This document shows positions 53,353 through 64,000 of a stretch of DNA of 64,000 nt, one piece after another. Under the pieces are notes generated by a model. It had not been told where the DNA came from. It did not search any database and saw nothing but the letters and a program-made list of their open reading frames with translations. The DNA is from Isoetes taiwanensis (Eukaryota; Streptophyta; Lycopodiopsida; Isoetales; Isoetaceae), in NCBI GenBank assembly GCA_021234155.1, contig JAJEKV010000104.1:1683900-1747899 (forward strand), in the 5' to 3' direction. Position 1 is the stretch's first letter; every line of letters starts with the position of its first letter. The translations under genes were made by a program, and so were the position numbers.

Positions 53353-56054
53353 TTACTTTCTAATTAAAGGACCGCTACTTATTCGTTGTGTAATAGTTTA
53401 TCAACTCCAATAGAAAACCTTATTTTCAATCCACATATCTAAAGGAATAGGATTTACACATGCAACAAGTGCAAGATTAAAAATACATTTAGATGCATGA
53501 AGTTAGTACAAGCAATGCCTCATATTGCTAGAAATAAGGCGGACTTAAGGTGCTCTTTTAGGTAAAGTTTTGCCATGCGTATGATATGATTTGTTTGAAA
53601 TCAACATGCCCTCATGGCAATGGAAGGAAAATGGTTGTGTGTTGCTAGAAGACGTTGAAACTTCATGCGAGTAGGCCTAACCAACTTGAAGCTTAAAGTA
53701 AGAACCATGTATAGATAGAAAAATCAAACTAAACATATTAAACAATGTCTAATATAAATAGTACAAAATTACAATGCCCTTATTGACTCATTAATTCAAA
53801 GGAATATGATTTACCCATGCAACATGTGCAAGAATAAAATGCATGAAGTTAGTACAAGCAATGCCTCATACTTTAGGGGAGATAAGATGTTCTCATAGGT
53901 GTGAGAAGCTTTCTGCCAGTCGTCTTGGTGAACCTGTGTGGTTAATGAGCTGTGTGGTGGACGTGGGCGGTTGATTATGTGTATGGTTCAGCCACTTATG
54001 TGATCGTTACAACTCAGGTCAGTTGTCTTTTACCCCGGTAGACTATTACGATTTGAGCTAGAATCTATGAAAGATCTAGCAGTCGCAGCCGCTTGGGGAG
54101 GGCTCCTTGAGCATAGCCCATAAAGGCCTAAAAGAATGTAGGCCTTATATGCCAAGTCACCTTTTGGAAAGGTCTTGGGAGGAAAGGTAAGAGCTCAACA
54201 TCTAAGGAGCAGATTTAAGCCACTTCACCCTCCGGCCATGGAGGGCAACCCTCCGTGCGCAGCACCTTGTTAATATTACATATTAAAAATACCACTTGCT
54301 TACCTTCCAAGGTTAATTACCACGACTATTGATGTCGCTTACAAGTCCACAAATACTTACTCAATAATCCTTGACGTCGAATGATCGCTTATGCCCATTG
54401 TTTGTGCTATCTCTAGCATATCAATATCTACATAAAGGTTCACTTAGCTATGGTTTTTAATATTTTGTATTAAAAACCCACAACCTTAGCTTCCAATTTA
54501 CATTATAACACTTAAAAAATCCACATACAAACTTGATGCTGAACTTAATTATCCTTGATGCCGAGGGGTCATTGACGCTCTACATCTATGCTAGGCTACT
54601 TCTCAGCATTGACCCCATCTTCATTAGCTAAGAAATATATTTTATCCCAGTCCTTAGAATTGTGCACATGAATTAGAATTTTCCATAGTTAAACAATTAT
54701 TCAAACAATGCATATTCTTATAATCTATGATCATTCTGCCTAGCTCTTCATGCTCCGATCTCCTCTGATGCTAAGCTCGAATGCAACCCAATTCCATCCA
54801 TGGGTACTTAGCTTTATTTTATGACATGCAAATAAATTGACAAAAGCAACAAATACAAGTCCAACAAGATAAAACACAAAACACAAAAAGACAAAAATAT
54901 AAAGCGAACACAAAATGGCGTTGGAGAACTTGGTGCTGACCAGATCCAATTTAATTCTGCCTTTTTTAAAATTTTCATGTTGAATCAGTGTTTCTCAAGC
55001 AATTTTTGGCCATTCCTGACTCAGAATCAGCCCTTCCAGAGATGTTTCCATTTCACTGGTTACTTTTCGTAGCCTAGTGAGTCTCCAACAAATTCATATT
55101 TTATCATATTCACATCCAAAAATCATGTACATACTAATCATGGCAACTCATAGCATCTCAATTGATTAGTATCAAAACCCCACCTGAGAATTTCTTCACG
55201 CATGGACCTCTGGATCCCTGGCAATTGCTTGCGCCTTTAAAGATCGGCTTCTAGCTCCAAGAATCAATTACATAAGAACATACATAGTGCAGTCAATTCT
55301 GACCCATCATCACTGTTTCCGTTATAACTTTCACATACGGATGAAATATGTAGCACAATAATAGGGGGTTTTAGGGGGATTTGATATGGATGCATAAATA
55401 ACTATCCTTAAGACCATAGACCATAGCCCCAAAATAATTGAATAGCTTATTATTAAAAGGAAAAAAAAAAGTATAGATTCAATGGATAAAATAAGCACGT
55501 TAGTTTGCTGGTTGCATTAGTTAACGCATTCGTTAGGATATCGAATTATAATATAAATGACATTAGCAAGGTTTGAACTCATAATAATAATCAAATATAC
55601 ACTTATTTTGGCATTACTAGACCTATACCAACTCACCACACATCCGTTGCGCAAAACTTTTGCCTTACATGCACACTTTGTAGGTAAGATTTAATCCCAC
55701 CTTAGGAAATCTAGGTCACGGGGACAACTCTGGCGTTGCTTTTAAACCTCACCATCCTAGTGCCACCTGCCATGGTCCCGTTGATTTTTTGTTACTTTGT
55801 TTAAGATCCATAAGGTCCATACTAGACTACGGCAACTCCAAACACGAAACAATCATTTCCCAACATGCAAGAACCTTCTTTATTGGCTCAAATTATTGCC
55901 CAAAAGATGGTCTTTTTTCCCGATTCCTTTCTTTTAGTAGCATGTCTCTATAAAATAGCCGTTTTTAGGATCAGTTTTGCAAAAATTGTGTCCAGCAACC
56001 TTGATTGCCTGCATTTTGGGCTCATTTGAAATTTTTTTAAATATTTTAGAGGAG
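53353..56054. other. Non-coding region
   Basis: No gene recognised. ATGCATGAAGTTAGTACAAG and its neighbours repeat near 53490 and 53840. Small frames are not supported. Confidence 0.4.
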
Positions 56055-56222
56055 TCTTTCAGCATCCTTATTGCTACTAAGGTTTTTCCCCCGAAAACCC
56101 TTCGGGGCGGGGGTTTTTTAATCCTGGTAGTAATACGCCTGCTGCTCTCTCTTTGTACTTGGGTCCCATAGGCCAGTTGGTCTCCGTGGACGATAAAATC
56201 ATATTCTATTCTATTCTATTCT
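56055..56222 (+). mobile_element. LINE 3' end, (TTCTA)n tail
   Basis: Contains CCGAAAACCCTTCGGGGCGG, then CTCCGTGGACGATAAAA and TTCTATTCTATTCTATTCT. Fourth plus-strand copy of this terminus in the window. The upstream border is unclear (up to about 55,980). Confidence 0.7.
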
Positions 56223-56467
56223 TAAATAAGTGTGTTTCAATTTAAACGTTGTTTAGCATATTAGGAACTTTGCCACCAACGAACTAATATGTGTTTTGGT
56301 TTTCAGCGAGCGTTGTGAACGCCCCACCCAATTTTCCCTTTCTTGATTGGCATTGTCGTTAACCAAAACTAAATATTGTTGGCTTCAACATCATGTTTAT
56401 TTGACAAGTTTCATGTTGCCTTGTGATTATGTACTAGGTAATTGTCTGGAGGAGGATCATTCCGCCC

Positions 56468-56548
56468 TGTAAAGGGCTCCGCGCCAGATAAGGTGGAGCA
56501 CGAGCGGCGGAGCCGCCAAGTCTGGTGACGTCGCCGGAGCCCTTTACA
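56468..56548. repeat. GC-rich hairpin
   Basis: TGTAAAGGGCTCCG (56468-56481) pairs with CGGAGCCCTTTACA (56535-56548); inside, GGCGGAGCCGCC is a second palindrome. It is isolated in AT-rich DNA. Confidence 0.7.
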
Positions 56549-57535
56549 CCTTTACAGGCGAAATGAGCCGAGTATAAGCAATTACCGGACATAATTTCCA
56601 AGAACATCTTTGCTTCATCTGGCCCTGAGGTCCTGCATAAATAGATGAACGAAATCATAGCAATACAAACCTTAAGCATCCATTGAACATCATTAGATCT
56701 AGCTCCACAAATATCCTCTGATTGCAGAGTTGAAAAATATCATGTTTTCGGGCAAAGCTCTTGCTCCCTCTCAAGCAAACAAGCAAGAGTAGTATCATCG
56801 TGGATCGGAAACTCCAAGAACCCAAGAGAATAATATCCTTCACTTTCAGCATTGGTGCAAGCAGCTTCATCTTTTAAATCACTCCAAGGGCTACCGACGA
56901 GTTCTTCAGCGCATAACAGCTCCCCCATATGTTGAAAAAAGGAAAGAAATCAGAACAGATTGGGCACAAAACAAACCGACTAAAACTCCATAGCTCGAGT
57001 TAAGCAAAAAAGCCAGCAAGGAGAAGCAAAGTCTTTCTAGATTTTAGGCTCTAAGAAATGTGATGCAAGAGCTTGGAGAAGTTCGGCGATGGAGGCGAAG
57101 GCGCCACACATAGGAGAGAAAAAGGGTCCAAAAAGAAGAGTCCGCTACAGTGGTGTTCGCTACATGGGCCAAAAAAAGTGTAGTGGCGGGGAAAGGGGGC
57201 TAGGGGCGGCGCTGCTCCGAAGCTATTACATCTTATAATCTCAAGGCAATAATGGCATAATTTGAACCATTTGATCATTATGGCAATTAGTGATGTGTTG
57301 ATGCATTGAAACTACAAAGATGGCGGTCCAATGCTATTGTATCTTCATGTCCACTTGGCTTAAAAACGAGAACTACCAGCTGTCTATAGGGGGAATATGT
57401 CAATGAGGAGGTTATGCACCTTGAGATTCCAGATGCTTGGCTGATAACGGGTTCCAGAAGACCGAGTCCAATAGTTCGTGTACGGATTATAATAAACATT
57501 GATTTGGATGTGGCAAAACTAAAACACGAATTATA
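56549..57535. other. Non-coding region
   Basis: No supported gene. A purine-rich stretch at 57080-57200 reads GAAGGCG/GGGGAAAGGGGGC. Confidence 0.35.
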
Positions 57536-57645
57536 TAAACAACAAAACCAGATCTAAAGACTTGATTAGTCATGATATAAACCAGATCTAAACCAGATAT
57601 ATAAACAACAAAACCAGATCTAAAGACTTGATTAGTCATGATAAT
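57536..57645 (+). repeat. 66-bp-period tandem duplication
   Basis: AAACAACAAAACCAGATCTAAAGACTTGATTAGTCATGATA occurs at 57537 and 57603, upstream of the cysteine protease promoter. Confidence 0.75.
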
Positions 57646-57765
57646 ACATGGTTTGGAGACAATCCACGAACTAAGCAGCCAACTGGTGCACGTAGATGCG
57701 TGTGTCTGCTAGTACTTAATTTGCACGAACTGATCAGCCCCGCCAGCTGCACGTAGAATATGGTG

Positions 57766-57772
57766 TATATAA
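57766..57772 (+). promoter_or_regulatory. TATA box of the cysteine protease gene
   Basis: TATATAA, about 75 bp upstream of the ATG at 57845. An ATG at 57794 is too close to the expected transcription start, which favours 57845. Confidence 0.6.
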
Positions 57773-57844
57773 GGCGGGCAAAACATCTCCAAAATGTCAC
57801 TTCATTTCCAAAATATTACTTCATATGCATTCCATAGTCACATA

Positions 57845-58790
57845 ATGGATGCCAAGTTTCTCTTCATTTCTTCCCTCTTGTTCCTGGCCCTGCTGGGCAC
57901 AGCCGATGCCAAAAACCCTCTGGCTCAGTTCAAAGATTGGATGAAAAAGTATGGAAAATCGTACTCCAGTGCTACCGAATTTTCCAAGCGTTTTTCCACC
58001 TTCAGGAAGAACGTGAAGTTGATTGGGGACCTTAATTCTTTATTTAATTACTTATTTATTTATTTATTTATATCAACACATTCTTTTATTCTAACTTGAT
58101 TTGATGACACGTAATGGCTACAAAATTTCGGTTCAGTTTTTAGGCTAAGATTTTGGCTCAGTTTTTGCTGTTCAGGAAGAAGTTATTACTAGCTGGCTTT
58201 CGATTTTTAAATCTTTCCCGTTATCAGCCGCCACCCATCCTTTTTTTTTGCTCATCTACTTAGCCATGGGAAATATCCCCCATACTCTGACTCCCCAGTC
58301 GCCACCCCCTCAATATCATTGCCTAGGAACCCCATCTCCCCTTGGCCCTAATAGCTATGCTCGATTTGGTTGCGCAGGATCTTGCTGGGCATTTGCTGCC
58401 GTTTCTGCTGTGGAGAGTTTGTATGCCATCAAAAGGGGTTATCTTTATTCGCTTTCCGAACAAGAGCTTGTGGATTGTGACTACTTCGACTCCGGTTGTA
58501 AAGGAGGAATGCCTCATAGAGCCATGTATTTCATGTCCATGTACGGTATAGATACAGAATATCACTATCCCTATGTAGGAGTTAAGCGCACCTGCATGAG
58601 CAAGGTCAGTCTACTTCTATGGCTTATAGGTTGCCAACAACTGCAATGGACCTTAAAATATATATTCTAACATCTTCTTATCTTGCTTTGTAGAGAAATA
58701 TCGTGAAGATTAGTGGGTATGGTGTAGTTCCCTCATATAATGACCTTGCACTTCTTCAGGCCGTTGGGTCTAAGTTAGATATTGGGGTAC
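57845..58790 (+). pseudogene. Papain-type cysteine protease, truncated
   Basis: Papain (C1A) proteases are made as secreted or vacuolar zymogens. Exon 1 begins with a signal peptide (MDAKFLFISSLLFLALLGTADA) and the start of the I29 propeptide (FKDWMKKYGKSYSS...RFSTFRKNVKLI). The rest of the propeptide and mature N-terminus, normally about 80 residues, are missing before 58378. Exon 2 (58378-58604, acceptor GCGCAG) starts at the active-site Cys: GSCWAFAAVSAVESLYAI, LSEQELVDCDYFDSGCKGG, YPYVG. Exon 3 (58694-58790) reads RNIVKISGYGVVPSYNDLALLQAV and is cut off, so catalytic His and Asn are lost. The exon border next to SCWAF is typical of plant genes. Not functional. Confidence 0.8.
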
Positions 58791-61108
58791 AAAAAAGCGC
58801 GACAAGCGGAAGCAGATTAAGCACGCGAAGCAGCTATTCTTCGCACCTTCTCGTTTCCCGCGCGCCTTTTCGCAAACAATGATCTGGGCTGTCAGACCCG
58901 TAATCATTCGCGCCGAAATCGATAATTGATCTGCTGTACGCACATTATACCCTATTTTACAGTTCGAATTGTACCCTCTGCCTTCCGAGATTTTTTCCTT
59001 CCGGCGCTTGCTTCATACCTTGCTCTTTGGTTAATTCACCGCTTTTTGATGGCGGAGAAGGGATTATTCCTCGCCAGAAATCGGCGTGGCTGCGGGATAC
59101 CGCGGATCAAGAAGATTGGAACAAGTGTATGGACGTAACCATTCAATCCTTTAAAGAAAAAAGGCAAAATAAAAATTTATTTCGTCCGCACTCATCATCC
59201 GAAGCAACAATTGGAGGACTTGGTCGAGTTCCCAGATCCCGGCGGATTACCAAACAACGAATTGAGGAAACTCGTTGCTTTGGCATTTGCTTGGGAGCAT
59301 TGTGGTCGTCAGAGCAAGATCATGAGGGTCATAAGATAAATTGGGATGCATACAAGTCACGAAGTTACCGCTTGGTCGAGAAAAAACCAAGGGATGATAT
59401 GGATGTAAAGAAAGAAGATGTTAAAAATGAAAAACCGTGACATCCTTCAGTGCCAAAGCACACCTCAAAATTTCTCTCGTGCGTAAGAACACCTCGATGG
59501 AATTAAAAGCGAAATCAGGTCAGCCAAATGAATTTTCTCGCTTGCAATTGTAGTTTCAATATTTCTTTGATTGATGAGGAAGTAAAGAAGTTGGAAACAG
59601 AGTTAGATAACCGCAAAACAGATTTGGCTAAGATTATTAGTAAGATTGAGGTTGACAACAACTCCCTAGCACGGAGCAAGTAATGATTGATATAGCAAAG
59701 AAGGAGGTGAGTAGACTACAGAATGAGTTATCCGCTTTGAATGACAAAGCGGATAAAAAAAGAATGAAGATTTGACCCAGCATTGCGATTTGAAGCATAA
59801 AATAAGTGGAGAGCTTTTACTGCTCCAAACCGGAAGCTTGCCTTCCAAAGGTAAGTGTTGAAGCAAGAGATCTAAAGGGAGAAGAAGCAAAGGCTAAAAG
59901 CCTCTTTAGAATTCAGACTTCAAGAAAGCGGGTCTGTTTAGAAGTCAAGTAGGCGCTTGATGCACCAGACACTTCACGAATCTCTATCATGACTATGAAG
60001 AGCGATTGCCGTTTTTATGGAGAACTCATGTCTTTGCATGTGGATTGGTATTCAATCCACAATATACTTTGAGTATGAAGTTGCCATGTGAACATGCCTA
60101 TCACTTGGCATGTTGCATGCTTCAGATGAAAAGAAGGCATGCTTCAGTGCTTAAAGGAAGTTCCTGTGGATTTGTTTGTGGAACTTGGTTTAGAAGTTGG
60201 AGCTGAAGATGGAGCCGAGGTAGCCATCAGCCAGTGGGTTTGGAGCAGGCACTAGTAGTGCTTTTGCTTCACCCTACAAAACAAATAACTTCTTCACCAA
60301 TATTTGTTGCTGAGTCTCCATTAGTTCCCCGATTATACTCTAGCAGCCGTGGCATCACCAAAACCCGTTACAAAAAGCCGTGGCATCACCAAGTCCTGTT
60401 ATAAATAGCTAGTTGAAGCATTAAGAAAGGTAACCATTTGGTGTTTTTATGTGTTTGTTTTGTAAACTTTATTTCATGTCTATTCTAACTAGTTTCCTTA
60501 CTGATTCGATTGGTAAGAAAAAGCCCAAAAAGAGAGTGACACGTGCACTAGTGGTTGACAAAGACTGATGAAGAAGAAGAGCCCCGAATGGACTACTTCT
60601 CGCAGCCAGTGAGCACCATAAAGTCGAGGTTGAGAAGTAGAACTGCAGGAGAAAGCTCCGTGGTTGATGAAGTTCTAGATCCGGACAAAGAAGCCGGTGG
60701 TGTCTGATCACATTGCAACAAAGGTCACTGATAAAGGGAAGAATGTAGAAGAAGAAGAAGAACAAGTACAAGCACCCGAAAGGATAAGAAGAAGAAGGGT
60801 AGGCCCCTAAGAAGATGCCAACACAACCTCCAAAAGGTGATCCTCGAATGTTATTTACAAAATGTTAACCGTCGTGTCCAGTTCATTGTCCGAAGTTCCC
60901 CAAAAACTTTGAAATAACACTTGAAAGTTCTTTGATAACTCAAAAACTTTGAAAACTTTGAAATGACACTTGTGTTAATTTGTTGAAAGACAAAGAATTT
61001 GAAGTTGTGAACTAATTTGTTTTGTTAAGACTGCTTTTATTTGATGTCGAATTGTTGATGTTTGAGTTTTTGTTTTATGAATGTTGCGCACCCTTTAGAA
61101 AAGAAAAA
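58791..61108 (+). other. Decayed coding-like stretch with coiled-coil remnant
   Basis: The cysteine protease is joined near 58,790 to unrelated DNA. Short plus-strand frames include ELRKLVALAFAWEHCGRQSK (59250-59310) and a coiled-coil-like stretch with frameshift, EEVKKLETELDNRKTDLAKI then IAKKEVSRLQNELSALNDKA (59575-59755), and a basic/acidic tail KGKNVEEEEEQVQAPERIRR (60735-60795). They may be exons of the pseudogene that continues at 61109. No family recognised. Confidence 0.35.
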
Positions 61109-61630
61109 AAACTTGTCATCCTAGACTTAAATGGAGTTCTCGTGAGCACATTCCAAAAAGAACCGTAATTAAAATTCCAACAGAGTCAAGAAGCATTATG
61201 CGGGGGAAAGTGGTGTTGTGCACTGTATCTGATAAAGTTTTTAGAAGGGTGCTTTGCCGATTTGAGGTAGCCATATGGTCTTCTATGATGAAGCACAACA
61301 TCATAGAAATCCTAAATGTGATAGTGCCACCTTCCTTTATAGGAAGGTTCAAGTTCATTTGGGGTCGAAAGAGTGCGAGGTGATGCCTTTCGGTTTCCGG
61401 GAATCCAAACAAGCCGGTGCTTATGAAGCCAATTGTAAAAGTGTATGAGGCTTTTTGAGGATGTAGGGGAGGTAGTGCTAGTTGATGACTCATTGTACAA
61501 GACTTTCTTGTCCCCACAAGACACTTGCTTCATAATTGAAAAATTTGATAATGACATCAATGACAAAGGTTTCAATTTCTTAGTCGATTTCTGCAAACTT
61601 GGCTCAATGCCAAGAATCCTCAAAAGTGGT
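61109..61630 (+). pseudogene. FCP1/NIF-like (HAD) phosphatase domain, frameshifted
   Basis: Three pieces of one HAD domain in different frames: KLVILDLNGVLVSTF (motif I, DxNG form) at 61109; VFRRVLCRFEVAIWSSMMKHNI (motif II region, WSS) at 61225-61305; and VLVDDSLYKTFLSPQDTCFI (the acidic DD motif) at 61470-61530. FCP1/NIF-type enzymes dephosphorylate proteins such as the RNA polymerase II tail. Here at least two frameshifts and an in-frame stop rule out an active product. The DxNG variant is common in plant family members (from memory). Confidence 0.6.
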
Positions 61631-62904
61631 TGCACGAAAGCAAAGATGTTGAAGATAAAGTTCAAGAAGAGGACATCGACATACTTAGGCTTCGGCTGAC
61701 CATCTAAGTGAACTAGCGAGGTGGAAAGTGGCTATTCTCAAAAGCATTCAGCTTAATGAAGGAAATTGTTAAGGTATGTTGTTTAATTTCATTTAGTTGT
61801 GTTGTTATGCTATTGAAGTGATTGTAGTAATGTCATTGCTTTCAATTCATTTAGTTGCATTTTTTGTATGTTGTTTGATTTGAATTACTTGGTTTGACGA
61901 ACCTAGAAGTTGCTTGGCCCGAGGAAGCAATTGAGGTAACTATCACATCACTCATAATAAAAATGATAGCAACATAGAAACGGATAAGCAACAAAGTTGA
62001 CAAGGAGCATGTTTTGGAGAAAATAGAAACGTATACAAGTTGGTAGCCGAGATGTCTAAGCTACAAGGCTTGATAGATGATATAAGTATAAACATACCGA
62101 TGCAAAGGGAGATAAAGTACATGAAGATAATAATAACAATCCCAGGTAATAATATCGATTTTGTCAATGAACGTGGGATGAAGAGCCCGCAAGAGAAGAT
62201 AAAACACAAGATACTACTCTTATTGCCGATACCTAAGACTTCAAGTGATGCAAAGAATGAAATTCTCACAGAAAGGAGAATAAGAGTCTATAGACTCTTT
62301 TCAATATTTATGTAACTTAGCCCAGTATAAAGCAGAATAAAGACACCAACCGAGTTGTACGGTTTTGTACATATATTGTAACAATTTTGTATCTAATGAA
62401 TATAATATTTACCCGCACTTGCGAGTTTCTACTTGCAAAATTGTTGTCCCAGCTTTATATTTGAATGTAATGGTTTCTCCTATGCTTGTCTCGTCATCCA
62501 AAGATGAAGTCCAAATCCTAATTGGTTAAACAAACAAACCTCAGTATATGAAGCCAATCTTTGAACATATGCATGTAAAAAGGTTTAAGAGTATTTACTT
62601 TGTGCATTGTCTTGAGCAGGTCCCCAATTGAACACTTGCGTAAAGTTTCCACCATTTGTTTCAAGGACCAAACTGAAGGGACCAGACAGCTTAAGCATAA
62701 ACTCAAAAAACAATTAGCACGTCCGCCAGACAAAGCGTAAAAACATAAAGCAAAGCAAAGCAGCGGTACATTGATCAAGTCGGTCCAGACTACAAATATC
62801 TCAGCAACAAAGAATTTGTTAGCTTCCATTGATAGGTTTGTTAGAAACAATAGGTTTGTTAGAAACAATGTAGCAGCCACTTTACATGTGAATGAGCCAC
62901 TTTA
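61631..62904. other. Weak coding-like and non-coding DNA
   Basis: A 91-codon plus frame (62040-62315, KLQGLIDDISINIPMQREIKYM...) has a helical look but no known motif. The remainder is AT-rich. CAATAGGTTTGTTAGAAA and GAGCCACTTTACATGTGAAT are each doubled near 62840 and 62885. Confidence 0.35.
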
Positions 62905-63999
62905 CATGTGAATGATGTGCTTCCGCCGCCGAAGCGTAAGAAAAAAACGATCGGCAGATGTTAGCACTCTACAGAAGGGATGCCATCACTTTTTTGGCAT
63001 GTCTCTTCACTCATCTTAAACTTGTTGTTGCCAAGACTCTCCATATCAAATTTCACTTGTCTAATAAGGTGATTTGTACACACTAGCAACCGGCTTGTCC
63101 ACTAATAACTCAAAGTGGAGTGCATCCGTGCGCTTGTAGTAGTGGCCGAAACTATGACTTCTCCCACACCAAATGCAGAACCCCATGAGTCTTCATATGC
63201 ATCTAACAATGTATTTTTAGTCTCTGTACACCTAAGAACATAAAAGTCAACTCCTTCTTCATCCTCCGGATCTCAGATTTACACAGAAAGTTATCTCCAA
63301 CTTCTAGAACGTAATCGGGGTATTCATTAGCCTCATCATCATCCTCTTCTTCATCCTCATCCTCATCTTCATCTTGAACCGCTTTTGTTGGCTGATTGTT
63401 TTACGTAGATTTCTTCAACTTCGGTTCTTTGGGACCAAGCTCCCAATCGAGCTTTGTTCATGCAATCATCCCATTTTCCATGAAAGCAAAAGGGACGAAA
63501 CAAGAGAGGCACCTGGGGCAACTTTTTGCGGATTTGTTTTGTCACATGGTCTCGATGGAATGAAGTTTAGAGCTCCCACAAAGTGACCTCCATTCCCTCT
63601 TTTCAGATTTGTCTACATTTTCGGGTTCAATATGCCAAAAAACCCGCAATATAGAAATGTAAAAAATGTCACCTCAAATGAAGAAGAATGCAATGGTACT
63701 GATTGAATTTACCTTCTTATATTTGGGTCCGGTGGGTTGTTCATCATATACCAATTCATGAAATCCACAACGCCTTTGGCACGCTCAATTTCCGGGAATC
63801 ATACTTCAATTGTTCTCTTGCCAAAATCCTTTTTAGGATTGCACCTTGTCCATCATGTTCTCCTTTCCCATGAGAGCCGGCAAAAAAATTCCATTCATAC
63901 TCAATTCCTTCACTATTGACATAGTTCCTTCCTAAATACCAAAAGGTCTTGCTCCTTTGAACTGTGATGTGCAACCATCACTCCAAAAATATGTTTGTT
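62905..63999 (-). pseudogene. C-terminal part of a transposase-like gene, running off the right edge
   Basis: Read from the right edge leftwards: FWSDGC.SQFKGARPFG, then after a frame change YLGRNYVNSEGIEYEWNFFAGSHGKGEHDGQGAILKRILAREQLK (63930-63790), then VVDFMNWYMMNNPPDPNIRR before a GTAAAT donor at 63717. Further on come an acidic run (DEDEDEDEEEDDDEANEYPDYVLEVGDNFL, 63375-63285) and GVDFYVLRCTETKNTLLDAYEDSWGSAFGVGE (63265-63170), then YKRTDALHFELLVDKPVASVYKSP. The W-S-D-G-C..QFK and HGKGEHDG.GA..KR signatures belong to a widespread transposase-like family whose name I cannot give. Frameshifts mark decay. The start is outside the window. Confidence 0.65.
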
Positions 64000-64000
64000 G

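Noticed and set aside
57536-57645. CRISPR-like repeat
   Set aside because: Only two copies of a long direct repeat in a eukaryotic genome; a simple tandem duplication.

Overview
This is nuclear DNA of a land plant. It holds an intact plant-type trans-2-enoyl-CoA reductase gene with spliceosomal introns, a broken papain-type cysteine protease gene, plant-style LINEs, an LTR element and many foldback elements. The very high transposon load, and transposase families that I associate with ferns and other seed-free plants, point to a seed-free vascular plant. That placement is inference.

Positions 1-26,000 are the most unusual part. They hold a head-to-tail array of copies of one multi-part reverse-transcriptase (RT) element, here called copies A, B, X1, X2, C and E, plus a detached copy D. 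The most complete copy (C, about 10,746-18,338) runs: leader; 99-codon RGG-box exon; about 1.9 kb of non-coding DNA with spaced, structured RNA-like blocks and a T tract; a long exon coding for an unrecognised, possibly Gag-like protein of about 520 residues; and an RT with a YMDD box that looks closest to Penelope-like RTs. It ends in a stem-loop and a second T tract. Neighbouring copies meet exactly at T tracts. Three structured modules (a long hairpin, a fixed-spacing TTGGCTGCAG/GTAC block and a GATAATAC...GGGATTGAC element) recur in diverged copies with compensatory changes. I think this is the likeliest undescribed system in the window. Copies X2 and C carry nested LINE and MITE insertions.

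Positions 20,931-23,766 are a decayed LINE whose 3' end recurs at four other places with different microsatellite tails. From 26,200 to 30,600 there is mostly non-coding DNA, a possible short multi-exon gene near 27.6 kb, a cluster of GGAAACCTCCCC boxes and a small MITE. The enoyl-CoA reductase gene lies at 30,635-32,075. From 32,600 to 47,800 follow two copies of a transposase-like pseudogene on the minus strand, a MITE, an AGATTC minisatellite, and an L1-type LINE split by a 5-kb LTR element that has no gag-pol. From 47,800 to 57,700 the DNA is mostly non-coding, with a 936-bp tandem duplication carrying a helicase P-loop remnant. The last 6 kb hold a truncated cysteine protease, a decayed FCP1/NIF-like phosphatase and the minus-strand end of another transposase-like gene.

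Only the enoyl-CoA reductase looks like a normal intact host gene. Homology calls come from motif recognition by eye, without database searches.
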